Source: Sandarakinorhabdus cyanobacteriorum (lineage in GTDB: Bacteria; Pseudomonadota; Alphaproteobacteria; Sphingomonadales; Sphingomonadaceae). Taken from it: a stretch of DNA of 64,000 nt. A program made the position numbers and the translations under genes. How positions within the stretch are numbered: position 1 is the stretch's first letter; each line of letters opens with the position of its first letter. Shown here piece after piece: positions 8,497 to 17,950 of this stretch. The notes under the pieces were generated by a model, which saw only the letters and a list, made by a program, of their open reading frames with translations, did no database searches and had not been told where the DNA came from. The stretch spans positions 1-64,000 of the forward strand of contig NZ_NOXT01000115.1 in NCBI RefSeq assembly GCF_002251755.1, given 5' to 3'.

Positions 8497-8852
8497 CACT
8501 CGTCCCGCCAGATGCCGATCAGGTGCCGGGGCAGGGCCCAGGGCCGGATCAGCACCGCATCATGCCGGATCGCTGCGCCCGGCCAGCCGAATCGGGGGCT
8601 GAGCCAGCGCGCCGCCGCCTGGCACCGCCGCTGCGCCGCAGGATGCAACGCCGCCAGCACGGAGTCGAGCGTGGCCCGCGCCTTCACCTCCACAAACACC
8701 AGCGTGTCGGCGGTGCGCATCACCAGATCGATTTCCCCACCCGGCGTCTGCACACGCCGGGCCAGCAGGCGATAGCCCTTTGCAATCAACCAGATGGCAG
8801 CAATCTGTTCCGCCCGGCGGCCCCAGCGTTCGCGCGCCCGGCGATCAGCCAT
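8496..8852 (-). CDS. yraN: YraN/UPF0102 family endonuclease-like protein
   Basis: A 118-residue member of UPF0102, which has a restriction-endonuclease-like core. The signature GGEIDLVMRTADTLVFVEVK contains the E..D...EVK catalytic-type residues. The N-terminal GRRAEQIAAIWLIAKGYRLL helix is conserved too. The cellular role is uncertain. I start at the ATG at 8852, giving an 8-base overlap with the rsmI stop; an in-frame start 24 bases upstream is possible. Its position beside rsmI, with an LpoA-like gene divergent, is the widespread proteobacterial arrangement. Confidence 0.88.
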   Translation of the reverse strand: MADRRARERWGRRAEQIAAIWLIAKGYRLLARRVQTPGGEIDLVMRTADTLVFVEVKARATLDSVLAALHPAAQRRCQAAARWLSPRFGWPGAAIRHDAVLIRPWALPRHLIGIWRDE

Positions 8853-9711
8853 GGCGGATGGCCAGCGCCCGGGCATAGACTTGCGCGCGCGGCAGGCTCA
8901 GCGCTTCGGCCACCTGGCGGGCGGCGTCCTTGACGCTCAGGCTGGCCAGCGCAGTGCGCAGCGCCGAATCAATGTCGGCAGCCTCCGGCGCGGCGGCCGG
9001 CAGCGGCGGGCCAACCAGCACGACCAGCTCGCCCTTGGGCGGCGCATCGGCCCAGCGTGTGGCCAGGTCAGCCAGGTCGCCGGTCACCATCTCCTCGAAC
9101 TTCTTGGTCAATTCCCGCCCCACCGCCGCCGGCCGGTTGCCCAGCCCGGCCAGCAGATCGGCCAGGCAAGCCGCCAACCGCGGCCCCGATTCGTAGAAGG
9201 CCAGTGTGGCCGGCACGGCAGCCAGCTCGGCAATGGCGCTGGCGCGGGCGCCGGCCTTGGCGGGCAGGAAGCCGGCAAAGAGGAAGCGATCCGTGGGCAG
9301 GCCGGCGATGGACAGGGCGGCAATCACCGCCGACGGGCCGGGCACCGCCACCACATTCACCCCGGCGGCGCGGGCATCGGCCACCAGCTTGTAGCCCGGA
9401 TCGGAAATCAGCGGCGTGCCGGCATCCGAAACCAGCGCCACCGGCCCGGCCAGCGCATCGGCGATCAGGCCGGGACGCACGGCGGCGGCATTGTGATCAT
9501 GATAGGGCGTCAACCGCGCCTTGATCCCGAAATGATTGAGCAGCTTGGCGGTCACCCGCGTGTCTTCGCAGGCAATCCGGCTGGCGCAGCGCAGCACCAT
9601 CAGGGCGCGCGGGCTGATATCGCCCAGATTGCCGATCGGGGTGGCCACGATATAAAGGCCGGCAGGCAAGCTGGCATCGGCTGGCGGATGGGAACTGGAA
9701 TCGTGCACCAC
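8845..9711 (-). CDS. rsmI: 16S rRNA (cytidine(1402)-2'-O)-methyltransferase
   Basis: SAM-dependent tetrapyrrole-methylase-fold enzyme that 2'-O-methylates C1402 in the ribosomal decoding centre. The family blocks LYIVATPIGNLGDI, ACEDTRVTAKLL, LVSDAGTPLISDPGY, VPGPSAVIAAL and FLFAGFLP occur in order. The C-terminal ~45 residues (SVKDAARQVAEALSLPRAQVYARAL) form the usual helical tail. The start is uncertain: GTG at 9711 or 9708, TTG at 9744, or TTG at 9669 just before the conserved core. I choose the GTG. The 5' end overlaps that of the divergent lipoprotein gene. Confidence 0.9.
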   Translation of the reverse strand: MVHDSSSHPPADASLPAGLYIVATPIGNLGDISPRALMVLRCASRIACEDTRVTAKLLNHFGIKARLTPYHDHNAAAVRPGLIADALAGPVALVSDAGTPLISDPGYKLVADARAAGVNVVAVPGPSAVIAALSIAGLPTDRFLFAGFLPAKAGARASAIAELAAVPATLAFYESGPRLAACLADLLAGLGNRPAAVGRELTKKFEEMVTGDLADLATRWADAPPKGELVVLVGPPLPAAAPEAADIDSALRTALASLSVKDAARQVAEALSLPRAQVYARALAIRHG

Positions 9712-10956
9712 AGCATCAAGAGCGTGAACCGGCGCGGCTGGCAAGCCTTGCGCGCCGCCAGCCTGGGCCTGGCCCTGCTGGTGGCGGCCTGCTCCACCCC
9801 CAAGAAGGCCGCTCCGGTGGTGGCCCCGCCACCGCCGCCGGTGGTCGCGCCCAAGCCGGCGCCGCTGCCAGAGGCGCGGCTGAACAAGGTGGCGCTGCTG
9901 GTGCCGCTGTCGGGCGCCAATGCGGCACTGGGCGAATCCATCGCCAACGCCGCCGCCATGGCCATGGCCGATCTCGGCAAGCCGCAGGTGCAGCTCGTCA
10001 CCTACGACACGGCCGCCGGCGCCGGCGAGGCAGCGGCGCGGGCCATGGCCGATGGCGCCGGCCTCATCCTGGGGCCATTGCTGGGCAGCGAGGTGCCGGC
10101 GGTGCAGGCGGCGGTGGCCGGCCGGCCGGTGCCGATCCTGTCCTTCTCCAACGATGCCGCCGTGGCTGGCGGCAATGTGTTCGTGCTGGGCTTCCAGCCG
10201 GGGCAGGCGATTGCCCGCGTTGTCAGCTATGCCCGGATGCGCGGTGTGGAGCGCTTTGCCGCGCTGGTGCCGCAGGGCGTCTATGGTCAGCGCGCGCAGC
10301 TGAGCTTTGTGAAGGCGGTCAATGATGCCGGTGGCCGCTCCACCGCCGTCGTGCCCTACACCCGCGAGCCGGCCAAGCTGCTGGCCGCCGCCCGCCTGGT
10401 CACCAATTATGATGCGCGCGTGCGGGCCAGCGGCAAGCCGATGATCCGCCCCGATGGCACGGTGGCGCGGGTGGCCGGCGCGCTGGCGCCGGTGCCGTTC
10501 CAGGCGCTGCTGGTGGCTGATTCGGGGGCGGCCACTGCGCGCTTCCTGCAGCCGCTGTCACGCTTTGGCGCCGGGCCGGGGCAGGTGGTGATCCTGGGCA
10601 CCGAATTGTGGAACAACGAACCCGGCCTCGCCGCCGTGCCGGCGCTGAAGGGCGCGCTCTATGCCACCGTGCCCGATGCCCGCTTCAACAGCCTCGCTGC
10701 CCGCTATCGCGCCAAGCATGGCGGCAACCCCTCGCGCCTGGCTTCGCTGGGCTATGATGCGGTGCTGCTGGCGCACGGGCTGGCAGCGCGCTGGCCCTAT
10801 GGCCAGGCCTTCCCGCGCGCCAGCCTGCTCGCCCGCGACGGCTTTTCCGGCATCGATGGCGCCTTCCGCTTTACCGCCAGCGGCGTCGTCGAGCGCGGGC
10901 TGGAGGTGGACCAGCTCGGCAGCGGAACCGTGTCGCCGGCACCGGCGAGCTTCTGA
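9688..10956 (+). CDS. Penicillin-binding protein activator, LpoA-like lipoprotein
   Basis: An outer-membrane lipoprotein expected to activate peptidoglycan synthases. The signal sequence ends in the lipobox LVAAC (Cys35 from the ATG at 9688). A proline/alanine-rich linker (APPPPPVVAPKPAPLP) follows, then a ~330-residue periplasmic-binding-protein-like domain (KVALLVPLSGANAALGESI; LILGPLLGSEVPAV). It lacks the N-terminal TPR domain of E. coli LpoA, as alphaproteobacterial versions commonly do. A GTG at 9724 would give a more usual signal peptide length and removes part of the overlap with rsmI. Divergence from rsmI and yraN supports the call. Confidence 0.82.
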   Translation: MGTGIVHHSIKSVNRRGWQALRAASLGLALLVAACSTPKKAAPVVAPPPPPVVAPKPAPLPEARLNKVALLVPLSGANAALGESIANAAAMAMADLGKPQVQLVTYDTAAGAGEAAARAMADGAGLILGPLLGSEVPAVQAAVAGRPVPILSFSNDAAVAGGNVFVLGFQPGQAIARVVSYARMRGVERFAALVPQGVYGQRAQLSFVKAVNDAGGRSTAVVPYTREPAKLLAAARLVTNYDARVRASGKPMIRPDGTVARVAGALAPVPFQALLVADSGAATARFLQPLSRFGAGPGQVVILGTELWNNEPGLAAVPALKGALYATVPDARFNSLAARYRAKHGGNPSRLASLGYDAVLLAHGLAARWPYGQAFPRASLLARDGFSGIDGAFRFTASGVVERGLEVDQLGSGTVSPAPASF

Positions 10957-10964
10957 CCCACAAG

Positions 10965-11074
10965 ATCCTCCCCCTCTGGGGGAGGTGCCGACCGCAGGGA
11001 GGCGGAGGGGGCCTGCAAGCGCGGTCCTTGCCGCCCCCTCCGCCCTGCGGGCACCTCCCCCAGAGGGGGAGGAT
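10965..11074. repeat. Dispersed palindromic repeat, CTCCCC type (copy 1)
   Basis: Terminal arms of 25 bases (10965-10989 and 11050-11074) are perfect inverted repeats rich in CCCC and GGGG. The centre holds GCAAGCGCGGTCCT, shared with the copy at 33.2 kb. It fills the gap between the convergent lipoprotein gene and hemW, so it could also stop transcription from both sides. No open frame belongs to it. Confidence 0.8.
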
Positions 11075-11076
11075 GT

Positions 11077-12222
11077 CTAGCGCGCAATCTGGGCCAGCAC
11101 GGCATTGGCCAGCGGCCAGCCGGCGCGGGTCAGGCGGATGCCGGCGTCGCTCACCGCCAGCAGCCCCTGATCAGCCAGCCGGTAGGCGGCGGCCATGTCC
11201 ACCGCATCCGCGAGCGCCGTCCCGGTGCGCACCGCAAAGCGGGCGGCGTCCAGCCCTTCGGCCAGCCTGAGGCCCATCACCAGCGCCTCGGTCGCCCGCT
11301 CCGTCGCGGTCAGCGCCGTCTCGCTTTCCATGCCGTGCCCGGCCTCGCGCACGCCGGCCAGCCAGGCTTCCGGCTTCTTTCGCCGAAGCGTCGCAACGCC
11401 CGCGCGGCGGCCATGGGCGCCCGGCCCGATGCCGGCATAATCGCCATAGCGCCAATAGGTGAGATTGTGCCGGCTCTCACGCCCCGGTGCCGCGTGGTTG
11501 GAAATTTCATAGGCCGGCAGGCCCGCCGCTGCCATCATCTCCTGGGTGATGGCGAACAGATCGGCGCTGGTGTCCTCATCGGGCATCAGCAACTCGCCGC
11601 GCGCGAACAGCGCGGCAAAGCGGGTGCCCGGCTCGATCGTCAGTTGATAGAGCGACAGGTGTGTGGTGCCAAAGCCGAGTGCGCGGGTGAGTTCGGCCGC
11701 CCAGGCCTCCCGCGTCATCCCCGGCCGGTCATAGATGAGGTCGAAGCTGACCCGGCCAAAGGTCGATTGCGCCACGTCGAGCGCGGCGAGCGCAGCGGCC
11801 AGATCATGCGGCCGACCGAGCAGCTTCAGCGCCGCATCATCGAGCGCCTGGACGCCCAGCGACAGGCGGTTGACCCCGGCCGCCGCAAAGCCGGCAAAGC
11901 GCCCCGCCTCGACGCTCGACGGGTTTGCCTCCAGCGTGATTTCCAGGTCGTCGGTGGGCGGCCAGTGCCGCTGCGCCGCCGCGATGATGGCGGCCACGGT
12001 TTCGGGCGGCATCAGGCTGGGGGTGCCGCCGCCGAAGAAGATGCTGGCCAGTTGCCGGCCGGGCAGGCGCGCGGCCTCGAAGGCCAGATCGGCCAGCAGC
12101 GCGTCGCGCCATGCCGCCTGGTCCACGGATTCGCGGACGTGGCTGTTGAAATCGCAATAGGGGCATTTGGTGACGCAGAACGGCCAGTGGACGTAGAGCG
12201 CGACGGGGGGGAGAGCGGCCAT
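11077..12222 (-). CDS. hemW: Radical SAM heme chaperone HemW
   Basis: Coproporphyrinogen III oxidase-like protein, now assigned in this family as a heme chaperone. The radical SAM cluster motif CVTKCPYCDF lies near the N-terminus. The family blocks IFFGGGTPSL, LTLEANPSS-like ITLEANPSSVE, VNRLSLGVQALDD, HLSLYQLTIEPGT and NLTYWRYGDYAGIGPGAHGR occur in order. I start at the ATG at 12222 (381 residues). Upstream in-frame starts reach into a perfect inverted repeat and are not credible. It is the third gene of rph-rdgB-hemW, a standard alphaproteobacterial order. Confidence 0.92.
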   Translation of the reverse strand: MAALPPVALYVHWPFCVTKCPYCDFNSHVRESVDQAAWRDALLADLAFEAARLPGRQLASIFFGGGTPSLMPPETVAAIIAAAQRHWPPTDDLEITLEANPSSVEAGRFAGFAAAGVNRLSLGVQALDDAALKLLGRPHDLAAALAALDVAQSTFGRVSFDLIYDRPGMTREAWAAELTRALGFGTTHLSLYQLTIEPGTRFAALFARGELLMPDEDTSADLFAITQEMMAAAGLPAYEISNHAAPGRESRHNLTYWRYGDYAGIGPGAHGRRAGVATLRRKKPEAWLAGVREAGHGMESETALTATERATEALVMGLRLAEGLDAARFAVRTGTALADAVDMAAAYRLADQGLLAVSDAGIRLTRAGWPLANAVLAQIAR

Positions 12223-12240
12223 GCGTGCGACCATCACAAT

Positions 12241-12310
12241 CCGCTCATGCCGAGCTTGTCGAGGCACCGGCCACGTGCGGAGCGTGCCTCGACAAGCTCG
12301 GCATGAGCGG
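12241..12310. repeat. Perfect 27-bp inverted repeat with a 16-bp loop
   Basis: Arms at 12241-12267 and 12284-12310 are exact reverse complements. The arm core is CATGCCGAGCTTGTCGAGGC, a type of dispersed palindrome common in sphingomonad and caulobacter genomes. It sits in the gap between rdgB and hemW on the same transcript, so any RNA made from it would fold into a very stable stem. Confidence 0.85.
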
Positions 12311-12329
12311 GTTTGGACATGGTGGCGGG

Positions 12330-12925
12330 TCAGGCCGGACGCGCCGGCAGCAACGCCACCAGCTGCCGGAAGGCCCGCGCGCGGTGGTTGTCGGCCTCCT
12401 TCTCGGCCCGGGTCATCTCGCCATAGGTCTGCGCCTGGCCGTCCATCAGGAACATCGGGTCATAGCCAAAGCCATTGCCCCCGCGCGGCGGCCATACCAG
12501 CGTGCCATCCACCCGGCCTTCCACCACCTCGCTGTGGCCATCGGGCCAGGCGACGCACAGGGCGCAGATGAAATGGGCGGTGCGGGATTTGTCGCCCAGC
12601 TCGTCATTCACCCGCGCCATCGCCACCGCGAAGTCTTTCCCTGGCCCGGCCCAGCGCGCCGAATAAATGCCGGGCGCGCCGCCCAGACCATCGACACACA
12701 GGCCGCTGTCATCGGAAATCGCCGGCAGGCCGCTGGCGGTGGCGGCGGCCAACGCCTTCAGCCGGGCGTTGCCGATGAACGTCGTTTCCGTCTCATCCGG
12801 CTCGGGCAGGCCCAGGCTGCCGGCCGAAACCACCTCCAGCCCATGGGGCCCGAGCAGTTCGGCCAGTTCCACCACCTTGCCCGGATTGTGCGTGGCCAGC
12901 ACCAGCTTGCCCGGCGCCAGCTGCC

Positions 12926-12929
<4 letters not shown>
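12330..12929 (-). CDS. rdgB: dITP/XTP pyrophosphatase (RdgB/HAM1)
   Basis: Removes ITP, dITP and XTP from the nucleotide pool by hydrolysing them to the monophosphate and pyrophosphate. The 199-residue protein has the substrate-binding [14 protein letters not shown] start, the [20 protein letters not shown] active-site block and [11 protein letters not shown] near the C-terminus. The GTG start overlaps the rph stop by four bases (GTGA), so translation is coupled to RNase PH. Confidence 0.94.
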
Positions 12930-13642
<713 letters not shown>

Positions 13643-13745
13643 GGACACTGCCTTTCGTTTGAATGTTGCAGCTGGCCATATGGCGTGGGCCGAAGGAAGG
13701 GAAGCACCCATTGCGCAGCACCCGCGCTGTGCATAAATTGCCCTC

Positions 13746-14786
13746 ATGCAACAGGCCCCGTCGCTCACCGAACTGAACGACCGCGCGCGCGAGATTTTTC
13801 GCCAGATCGTCGATGCCTATCTGGCCTCCGGCGCGCCGGTGGGCAGCCGCACCCTGTCCAAGGGCGGCGGCCTCGGCCTGTCGCCGGCGTCCATCCGCAA
13901 TGTCATGCAGGATCTGGAGGAGCTGGGCCTGCTCGCCGCGCCGCACACGTCGGCCGGGCGGCTGCCGACCGAACTGGGTCTCAGGATGTTCGTCGATGGC
14001 ATGATGCAGGCCGCCGAAGTGTCGGACGAAGACCGCGCCAAGCTCGAATCTGGCCTCGCCCCCGGCATGGCGATGGAGGAGGCGCTGGCCCGCACCACGG
14101 CGGCGCTGTCGGGCCTGTCCCATTGTGCCGGCCTGGTGCTGGTGCCGGCGCGCGAGCTCATCATTCGCCAGGTCAGCTTCGTGCCGCTGTCGCCCACCCG
14201 CGCGCTGGTGGTGCTGGTCGGCGCCGATGGCAGTGTCGAAAACCGCCTTCTCGATCTGCCGCCCGGCGTGCTGCCGGCCACGCTGGAGGCTGCGGCCAAC
14301 TATATCACCACCCGGCTCGCCGGCCTGACGCTGGGCGAAGCGGCCCAGCGGCTTTCGACGGAAATTGCCCGCGACCGGGCCGCGCTCGATGCCCTCACCC
14401 AAAGTGCGGTGTCGGCCGGGCTGGCCGTCTGGTCATCCGATGCCGCCGCACGCCCGGTGCTGATCGTGCGCGGCCAGGCCAATCTGGTCGAAGGCCAGAT
14501 GGACATGGACCGGGTGCGGCAATTGCTGGACGATCTCGAAGACAAGGCTGAACTCATTCGGCTTCTGGATGGCGCGCGCGGGGCCGAGGCAACGCGCATC
14601 TTCATTGGCGCTGAAAGCCGGCTGTTCTCGCTGTCCGGCTCCAGCGTGATCGCCGCACCCTATCGCGGCAATGATGGCAAGGTGATCGGCGTTGTGGGGG
14701 TTATCGGGCCGACCCGGTTGAACTATGCGCGTGTCATCCCCATGGTGGATTACACAGCCCGAACCCTGAGCAGATTGGCATCATGA
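13746..14786 (+). CDS. hrcA: Heat-inducible transcription repressor HrcA
   Basis: Repressor that binds CIRCE elements at chaperone operons. The 346-residue protein starts with a winged-helix domain ([55 protein letters not shown]), followed by the GAF-like and dimerisation regions with the family ending [25 protein letters not shown]. It overlaps grpE by four bases (ATGA). I found no CIRCE element in its own upstream region, so its own promoter is not obviously autoregulated. Confidence 0.95.
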   Translation: MQQAPSLTELNDRAREIFRQIVDAYLASGAPVGSRTLSKGGGLGLSPASIRNVMQDLEELGLLAAPHTSAGRLPTELGLRMFVDGMMQAAEVSDEDRAKLESGLAPGMAMEEALARTTAALSGLSHCAGLVLVPARELIIRQVSFVPLSPTRALVVLVGADGSVENRLLDLPPGVLPATLEAAANYITTRLAGLTLGEAAQRLSTEIARDRAALDALTQSAVSAGLAVWSSDAAARPVLIVRGQANLVEGQMDMDRVRQLLDDLEDKAELIRLLDGARGAEATRIFIGAESRLFSLSGSSVIAAPYRGNDGKVIGVVGVIGPTRLNYARVIPMVDYTARTLSRLAS

Positions 14787-15316
14787 CCGACGTGACCGAG
14801 AACAACGAACAGCCCGAAACCAGCGAGACCGCCGATGCCCCCGAAAGCCAGCTTGATCTGGCCGAAGCGCTGCTGGCCAAGGATCAGGAAATCGCCGATC
14901 TGAAAGACCGGGTGATGCGCGCGCTGGCCGATGTGGAAAACACCCGCCGCCGGCTGGAGCGCGACAAGGCCGAGGCGATCCAATATGCCGTCACCGGCTT
15001 TGCCCGCGAGATGCTGGCCGTGGCCGACAATCTGCGTCGTGCCGTCGCCGCCCTGCCGCCCGAAGGCTTTGACCAGGTGCGCACCGGCATCGAGGCGACC
15101 GAGCGCGAGCTGCTGGCGATCTTTGGCCGCCAGAACATCGCCCGCATCGAGATCACCAGCGGCGAGCCGCTTGATCCCAACCGCCACCAGGCGATGATCG
15201 AGGTACCGAGCGCGTTTGATGCCGGCACCGTGGTCGCCGAGCTGGCCAGCGGCTGGACCATCCGCGACCGCCTGCTGCGCCCGGCGATGGTAAGCGTGGC
15301 GCGTAGCTCGGATTGA
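14783..15316 (+). CDS. grpE: Nucleotide exchange factor GrpE
   Basis: Cochaperone that releases ADP from DnaK. The 177-residue protein has an acidic, disordered N-terminus (~25 residues), a long coiled-coil helix (about 27-75, KDQEIADLKDRVMRALADVENTRRRLERDK), the four-helix bundle, and the C-terminal beta domain with PNRHQAMIEVPS and VVAELASGWTIRDRLLRPAMVSVA. Coupled to hrcA by an ATGA overlap. A short GC-rich hairpin follows the stop. Confidence 0.95.
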   Translation: MTDVTENNEQPETSETADAPESQLDLAEALLAKDQEIADLKDRVMRALADVENTRRRLERDKAEAIQYAVTGFAREMLAVADNLRRAVAALPPEGFDQVRTGIEATERELLAIFGRQNIARIEITSGEPLDPNRHQAMIEVPSAFDAGTVVAELASGWTIRDRLLRPAMVSVARSSD

Positions 15317-15324
15317 GGCCCGGA

Positions 15325-15354
15325 AGCCTCTCCTCCCGTCAGCGGGAGGGGAGG
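15325..15354. terminator. GC-rich hairpin between convergent grpE and rlmN
   Basis: Arms GCCTCTCCTCCCG (15325-15337) and CGGGAGGGGAGGC (15342-15354) pair with one mismatch around a four-base loop. There is no T-tract, so it is not a classical Rho-independent terminator. It is a short relative of the CTCCCC repeats found elsewhere in the window and lies between two converging genes. Confidence 0.55.
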
Positions 15355-15361
15355 CATCCGC

Positions 15362-16663
15362 TCACAAGGTCCAGCTTAATTCCTTCTCCGCCGCGCGCTT
15401 GTCCAGCTCAGCGCGGCTGATCTTTTCGGATGCCGATTTCAGCTGGCCGCAGGCGGCCATGATGTCCCGCCCGCGCGGGGTGCGCACCGGGGCGGAGATG
15501 CCGGCCTTGAAGATGATGTCCGAAAAGGCCTTGATCCGCTCGTTGGACGAGCATTCGTAGAAGCTGCCCGGCCACGGGTTGAACGGGATCAGGTTGACCT
15601 TGGCCGGCAGGCGATATTTGCGGATCAGCCGCACCAGCTCGCGGGCATCCTCGTCGCTGTCGTTCTTGCCGGCCAGCATGACATATTCGAACGTGATCCG
15701 CCGGGCGTTGTTGGCGCCCGGATAGGCGGCGCAGGCCTCCAGCAGCTGCTCGATGCCATATTTGCGATTGAGCGGCACGATCTCGTCGCGGATTTCCTTG
15801 GTGACGGCGTGCAGCGACACGGCGAGGTTCACGCCAATCTCGTTGCCGGCGCGCACCATCATCGGCACCACGCCGCTGGTCGACAGGGTGATGCGCCGCT
15901 TGGACAGGCCCAGCCCCTCGCCATCCATGACGATCTGCAGCGCCGCCTTCACATTGTCGAAATTATAGAGCGGCTCGCCCATGCCCATCATCACGATGTT
16001 GGTGAGCATGCGGCCTTCCGGCGTGTAATTGTTGCCGGGATTGTGGGCGCCAGGCACCCACACATCATCATCGTCATCATCGGCGACATCGTTGGCGAGC
16101 GGGCGCACGATCGGCACCGGCGTGGCGCCCGGCCATTCGCCCAGCGCGTCGCGCGCCAACATCACCTGGCCGACGATCTCGGCCGGGGTGAGGTTGCGCA
16201 CCAGCTTCATCGTGCCGGTGTGGCAGAAACGGCAATTGAGCGTGCAGCCAACCTGGCTCGACACGCACAGCGTGCCGCGCGTCGCATCCGGGATGAACAC
16301 GCATTCGGCTTCCTCGCCATCGGCAAAGCGCAGCAGCCATTTGCGGGTGCCGTCGCTGCTGGCCTGCGCCGTCACCACTTCCGGGCGACCAACCACGAAA
16401 TGGGTCGCAAACAGCGCGCGATGATCCTTGGCGATATTGGCCATGGCGCCAAAATCGGTGGCGCCACGGTGATAGATCCAGTGCCACAGCTGGCGGCTGC
16501 GCATGCGGGCGGTCTTGGCATCAAGGCCAATGGCTTCCAGCGCGGCGGCAATCGCCGGCCGGTCCAGCCCGACCAGATCGGTCTTGCCGTCTGGACGTTG
16601 CGGCGTCTTGCGCGGCACCACCAGGGGGTCCGACGGGCCGGGAACATGACCAATGATCTGCAT
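15362..16663 (-). CDS. rlmN: Dual-specificity 23S rRNA/tRNA adenine-C2 methyltransferase RlmN
   Basis: Radical SAM enzyme methylating A2503 of 23S rRNA and A37 of some tRNAs. The cluster motif CTLNCRFC (Cys140, 144, 147 from the ATG at 16663) follows the substrate-side cysteine in [11 protein letters not shown]. The blocks [29 protein letters not shown] and [11 protein letters not shown] are present, with the second catalytic cysteine in the C-terminal MAACGQL. Residues ~183-216 form an extra acidic loop with six consecutive Asp, longer than in E. coli. The frame is open to a TTG 21 bases upstream, but the ATG is preferred. Confidence 0.94.
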   Translation of the reverse strand: MQIIGHVPGPSDPLVVPRKTPQRPDGKTDLVGLDRPAIAAALEAIGLDAKTARMRSRQLWHWIYHRGATDFGAMANIAKDHRALFATHFVVGRPEVVTAQASSDGTRKWLLRFADGEEAECVFIPDATRGTLCVSSQVGCTLNCRFCHTGTMKLVRNLTPAEIVGQVMLARDALGEWPGATPVPIVRPLANDVADDDDDDVWVPGAHNPGNNYTPEGRMLTNIVMMGMGEPLYNFDNVKAALQIVMDGEGLGLSKRRITLSTSGVVPMMVRAGNEIGVNLAVSLHAVTKEIRDEIVPLNRKYGIEQLLEACAAYPGANNARRITFEYVMLAGKNDSDEDARELVRLIRKYRLPAKVNLIPFNPWPGSFYECSSNERIKAFSDIIFKAGISAPVRTPRGRDIMAACGQLKSASEKISRAELDKRAAEKELSWTL

Positions 16664-16790
16664 CGCGCGGCCTATAGGCCACAACGGCCGGGTTGCAAAG
16701 CCATGGGCGCCAGGCGAGGCTCGGCGATGTTACCACTTTGACAGAAAACGCCGGGTGGTTAAGAACACGCATCATAGCAATGGAGGGTTC

Positions 16791-17950
16791 ATGTTCGCTC
16801 GTATTGCCGCTGCTTTGCTTGGTGCCGCAATTGTGTCTGGACCCGCGTTTGCCACCAGTCCGCTGCCGTCGTTCCGCTTCACCAGCCTGCGTTCGGGCAC
16901 GTTGGGCATGGAGTTTGTGAATGGCATCAACAACAATGGCCTGATTGTCGGTTTCCGGGCCAGCACGCCGCAGGGCGTGATCCTCTCTCAGAATGGCACC
17001 CGGACGCTGGTGCCTGATGGGTCGTTGCGGCCAGATTCGCTCAATCTCTCCGGCCAGATTGCCGGTACCCAGTTCACGGGCAACGGATTTCGGGCCTTTG
17101 TCCGCAATCCGGATGGCAGCATGACCTTCATCGAAGACCCCCAGGGCCGATCAACCGACGCATTTGGCATCAATGATGCGGGTAAGGTCCTGGTCAACGT
17201 CAGCGGACCCAATGGCTCGGCCGGTGCCATGCTGTGGCAGGCAGGCAATGTCACCCCGATCATCGGACCCGGCGGAAACCAGCCAACGGCGACAGACGTG
17301 AACAACAGCGATGTCGTTGTTGGCAACGTCCGCACGCTGACGGGCGAGACGCAGGCCTTTCGCTGGGAAGCTGGCGCCATGACCATCCTGGGTTCCCTTG
17401 GGAACAGCGACTCCTATGCGTCCGACACATCAATGACCAGGGCGATATTGTGGGTGTGACGACCACCAATGCTGGCGTCTGGTCAGCCTTTGTGTGGCGC
17501 AATGGCGTGATGAACGCCCTGTCACTGCCCGGCATGGCCACTTCGGCCAGCGCCATCAACGCCAATGGCTGGGTGGTTGGGTCTTACGACCCCGATGGCT
17601 TCAGCAGTCGCGCCCAGCTGTGGATCAATGACCAACCGGTTGATCTGATCGGGCTTGTGCCGGCCTTGGCAGATTTCAGCAGCAGTTTCGCTGTTGGCGT
17701 GAATGATGCCGGACAGATCGTGGGCTATGGCTATCGCAACGGCCGCGAAACGGCCTTCTTGCTTGATCCGTCAAGCCACGGCGCTGTCCCCGAGCCGGCA
17801 AGCTGGGCGATGTTGATCGCCGGCTTTGGCCTGATCGGCGCTCTCCAGCGTCGCCGGTCAGTCCGCCTTCATGTGATGCAATCCCTGCACCATGGCGCCG
17901 GCGGTGCGCATGCGTTCCACGGCGGCGCGGCGCATGATCTGGCGCGGTGA
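16791..17950 (+). pseudogene. PEPxxWA-CTERM HAF-repeat protein, frameshifted
   Basis: Starts at an ATG with a strong GGAGGG site (16782-16787) and a signal peptide ending near AFA. The body carries about seven repeats of ~45 residues built on NxxGxIVG (INNNGLIVG, INDAGKVLV, INDQGDIVG, INANGWVVG, VNDAGQIVG), as in predicted extracellular beta-propellers. The first frame reads to a TGA at 17457. The second half, ending in VPEPASWAMLIAGFG and RRR, is in another frame from about 17425, where SYASD should run into INDQGDIVG. The second frame also runs ~40 residues past the sorting tail, antisense into the AraC gene. Either the gene is broken or the sequence holds an error. The protein would be exosortase-processed, but no exosortase lies in the window. 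Confidence 0.75.

Noticed and set aside
12223-12267. Longer N-terminus for HemW starting at 12267
   Set aside because: The extra residues are encoded by one arm of the 27-bp inverted repeat and precede the normal family start.
13643-13745. CIRCE element upstream of hrcA
   Set aside because: No TTAGCACTC-N9-GAGTGCTAA-like dyad is present in the gap.
16664-16790. Sigma-54 control of the PEP-CTERM gene
   Set aside because: Such genes can be sigma-54 dependent in other bacteria, but there is no TGGCAC-N5-TTGC element or 15-bp motif copy upstream of this one.
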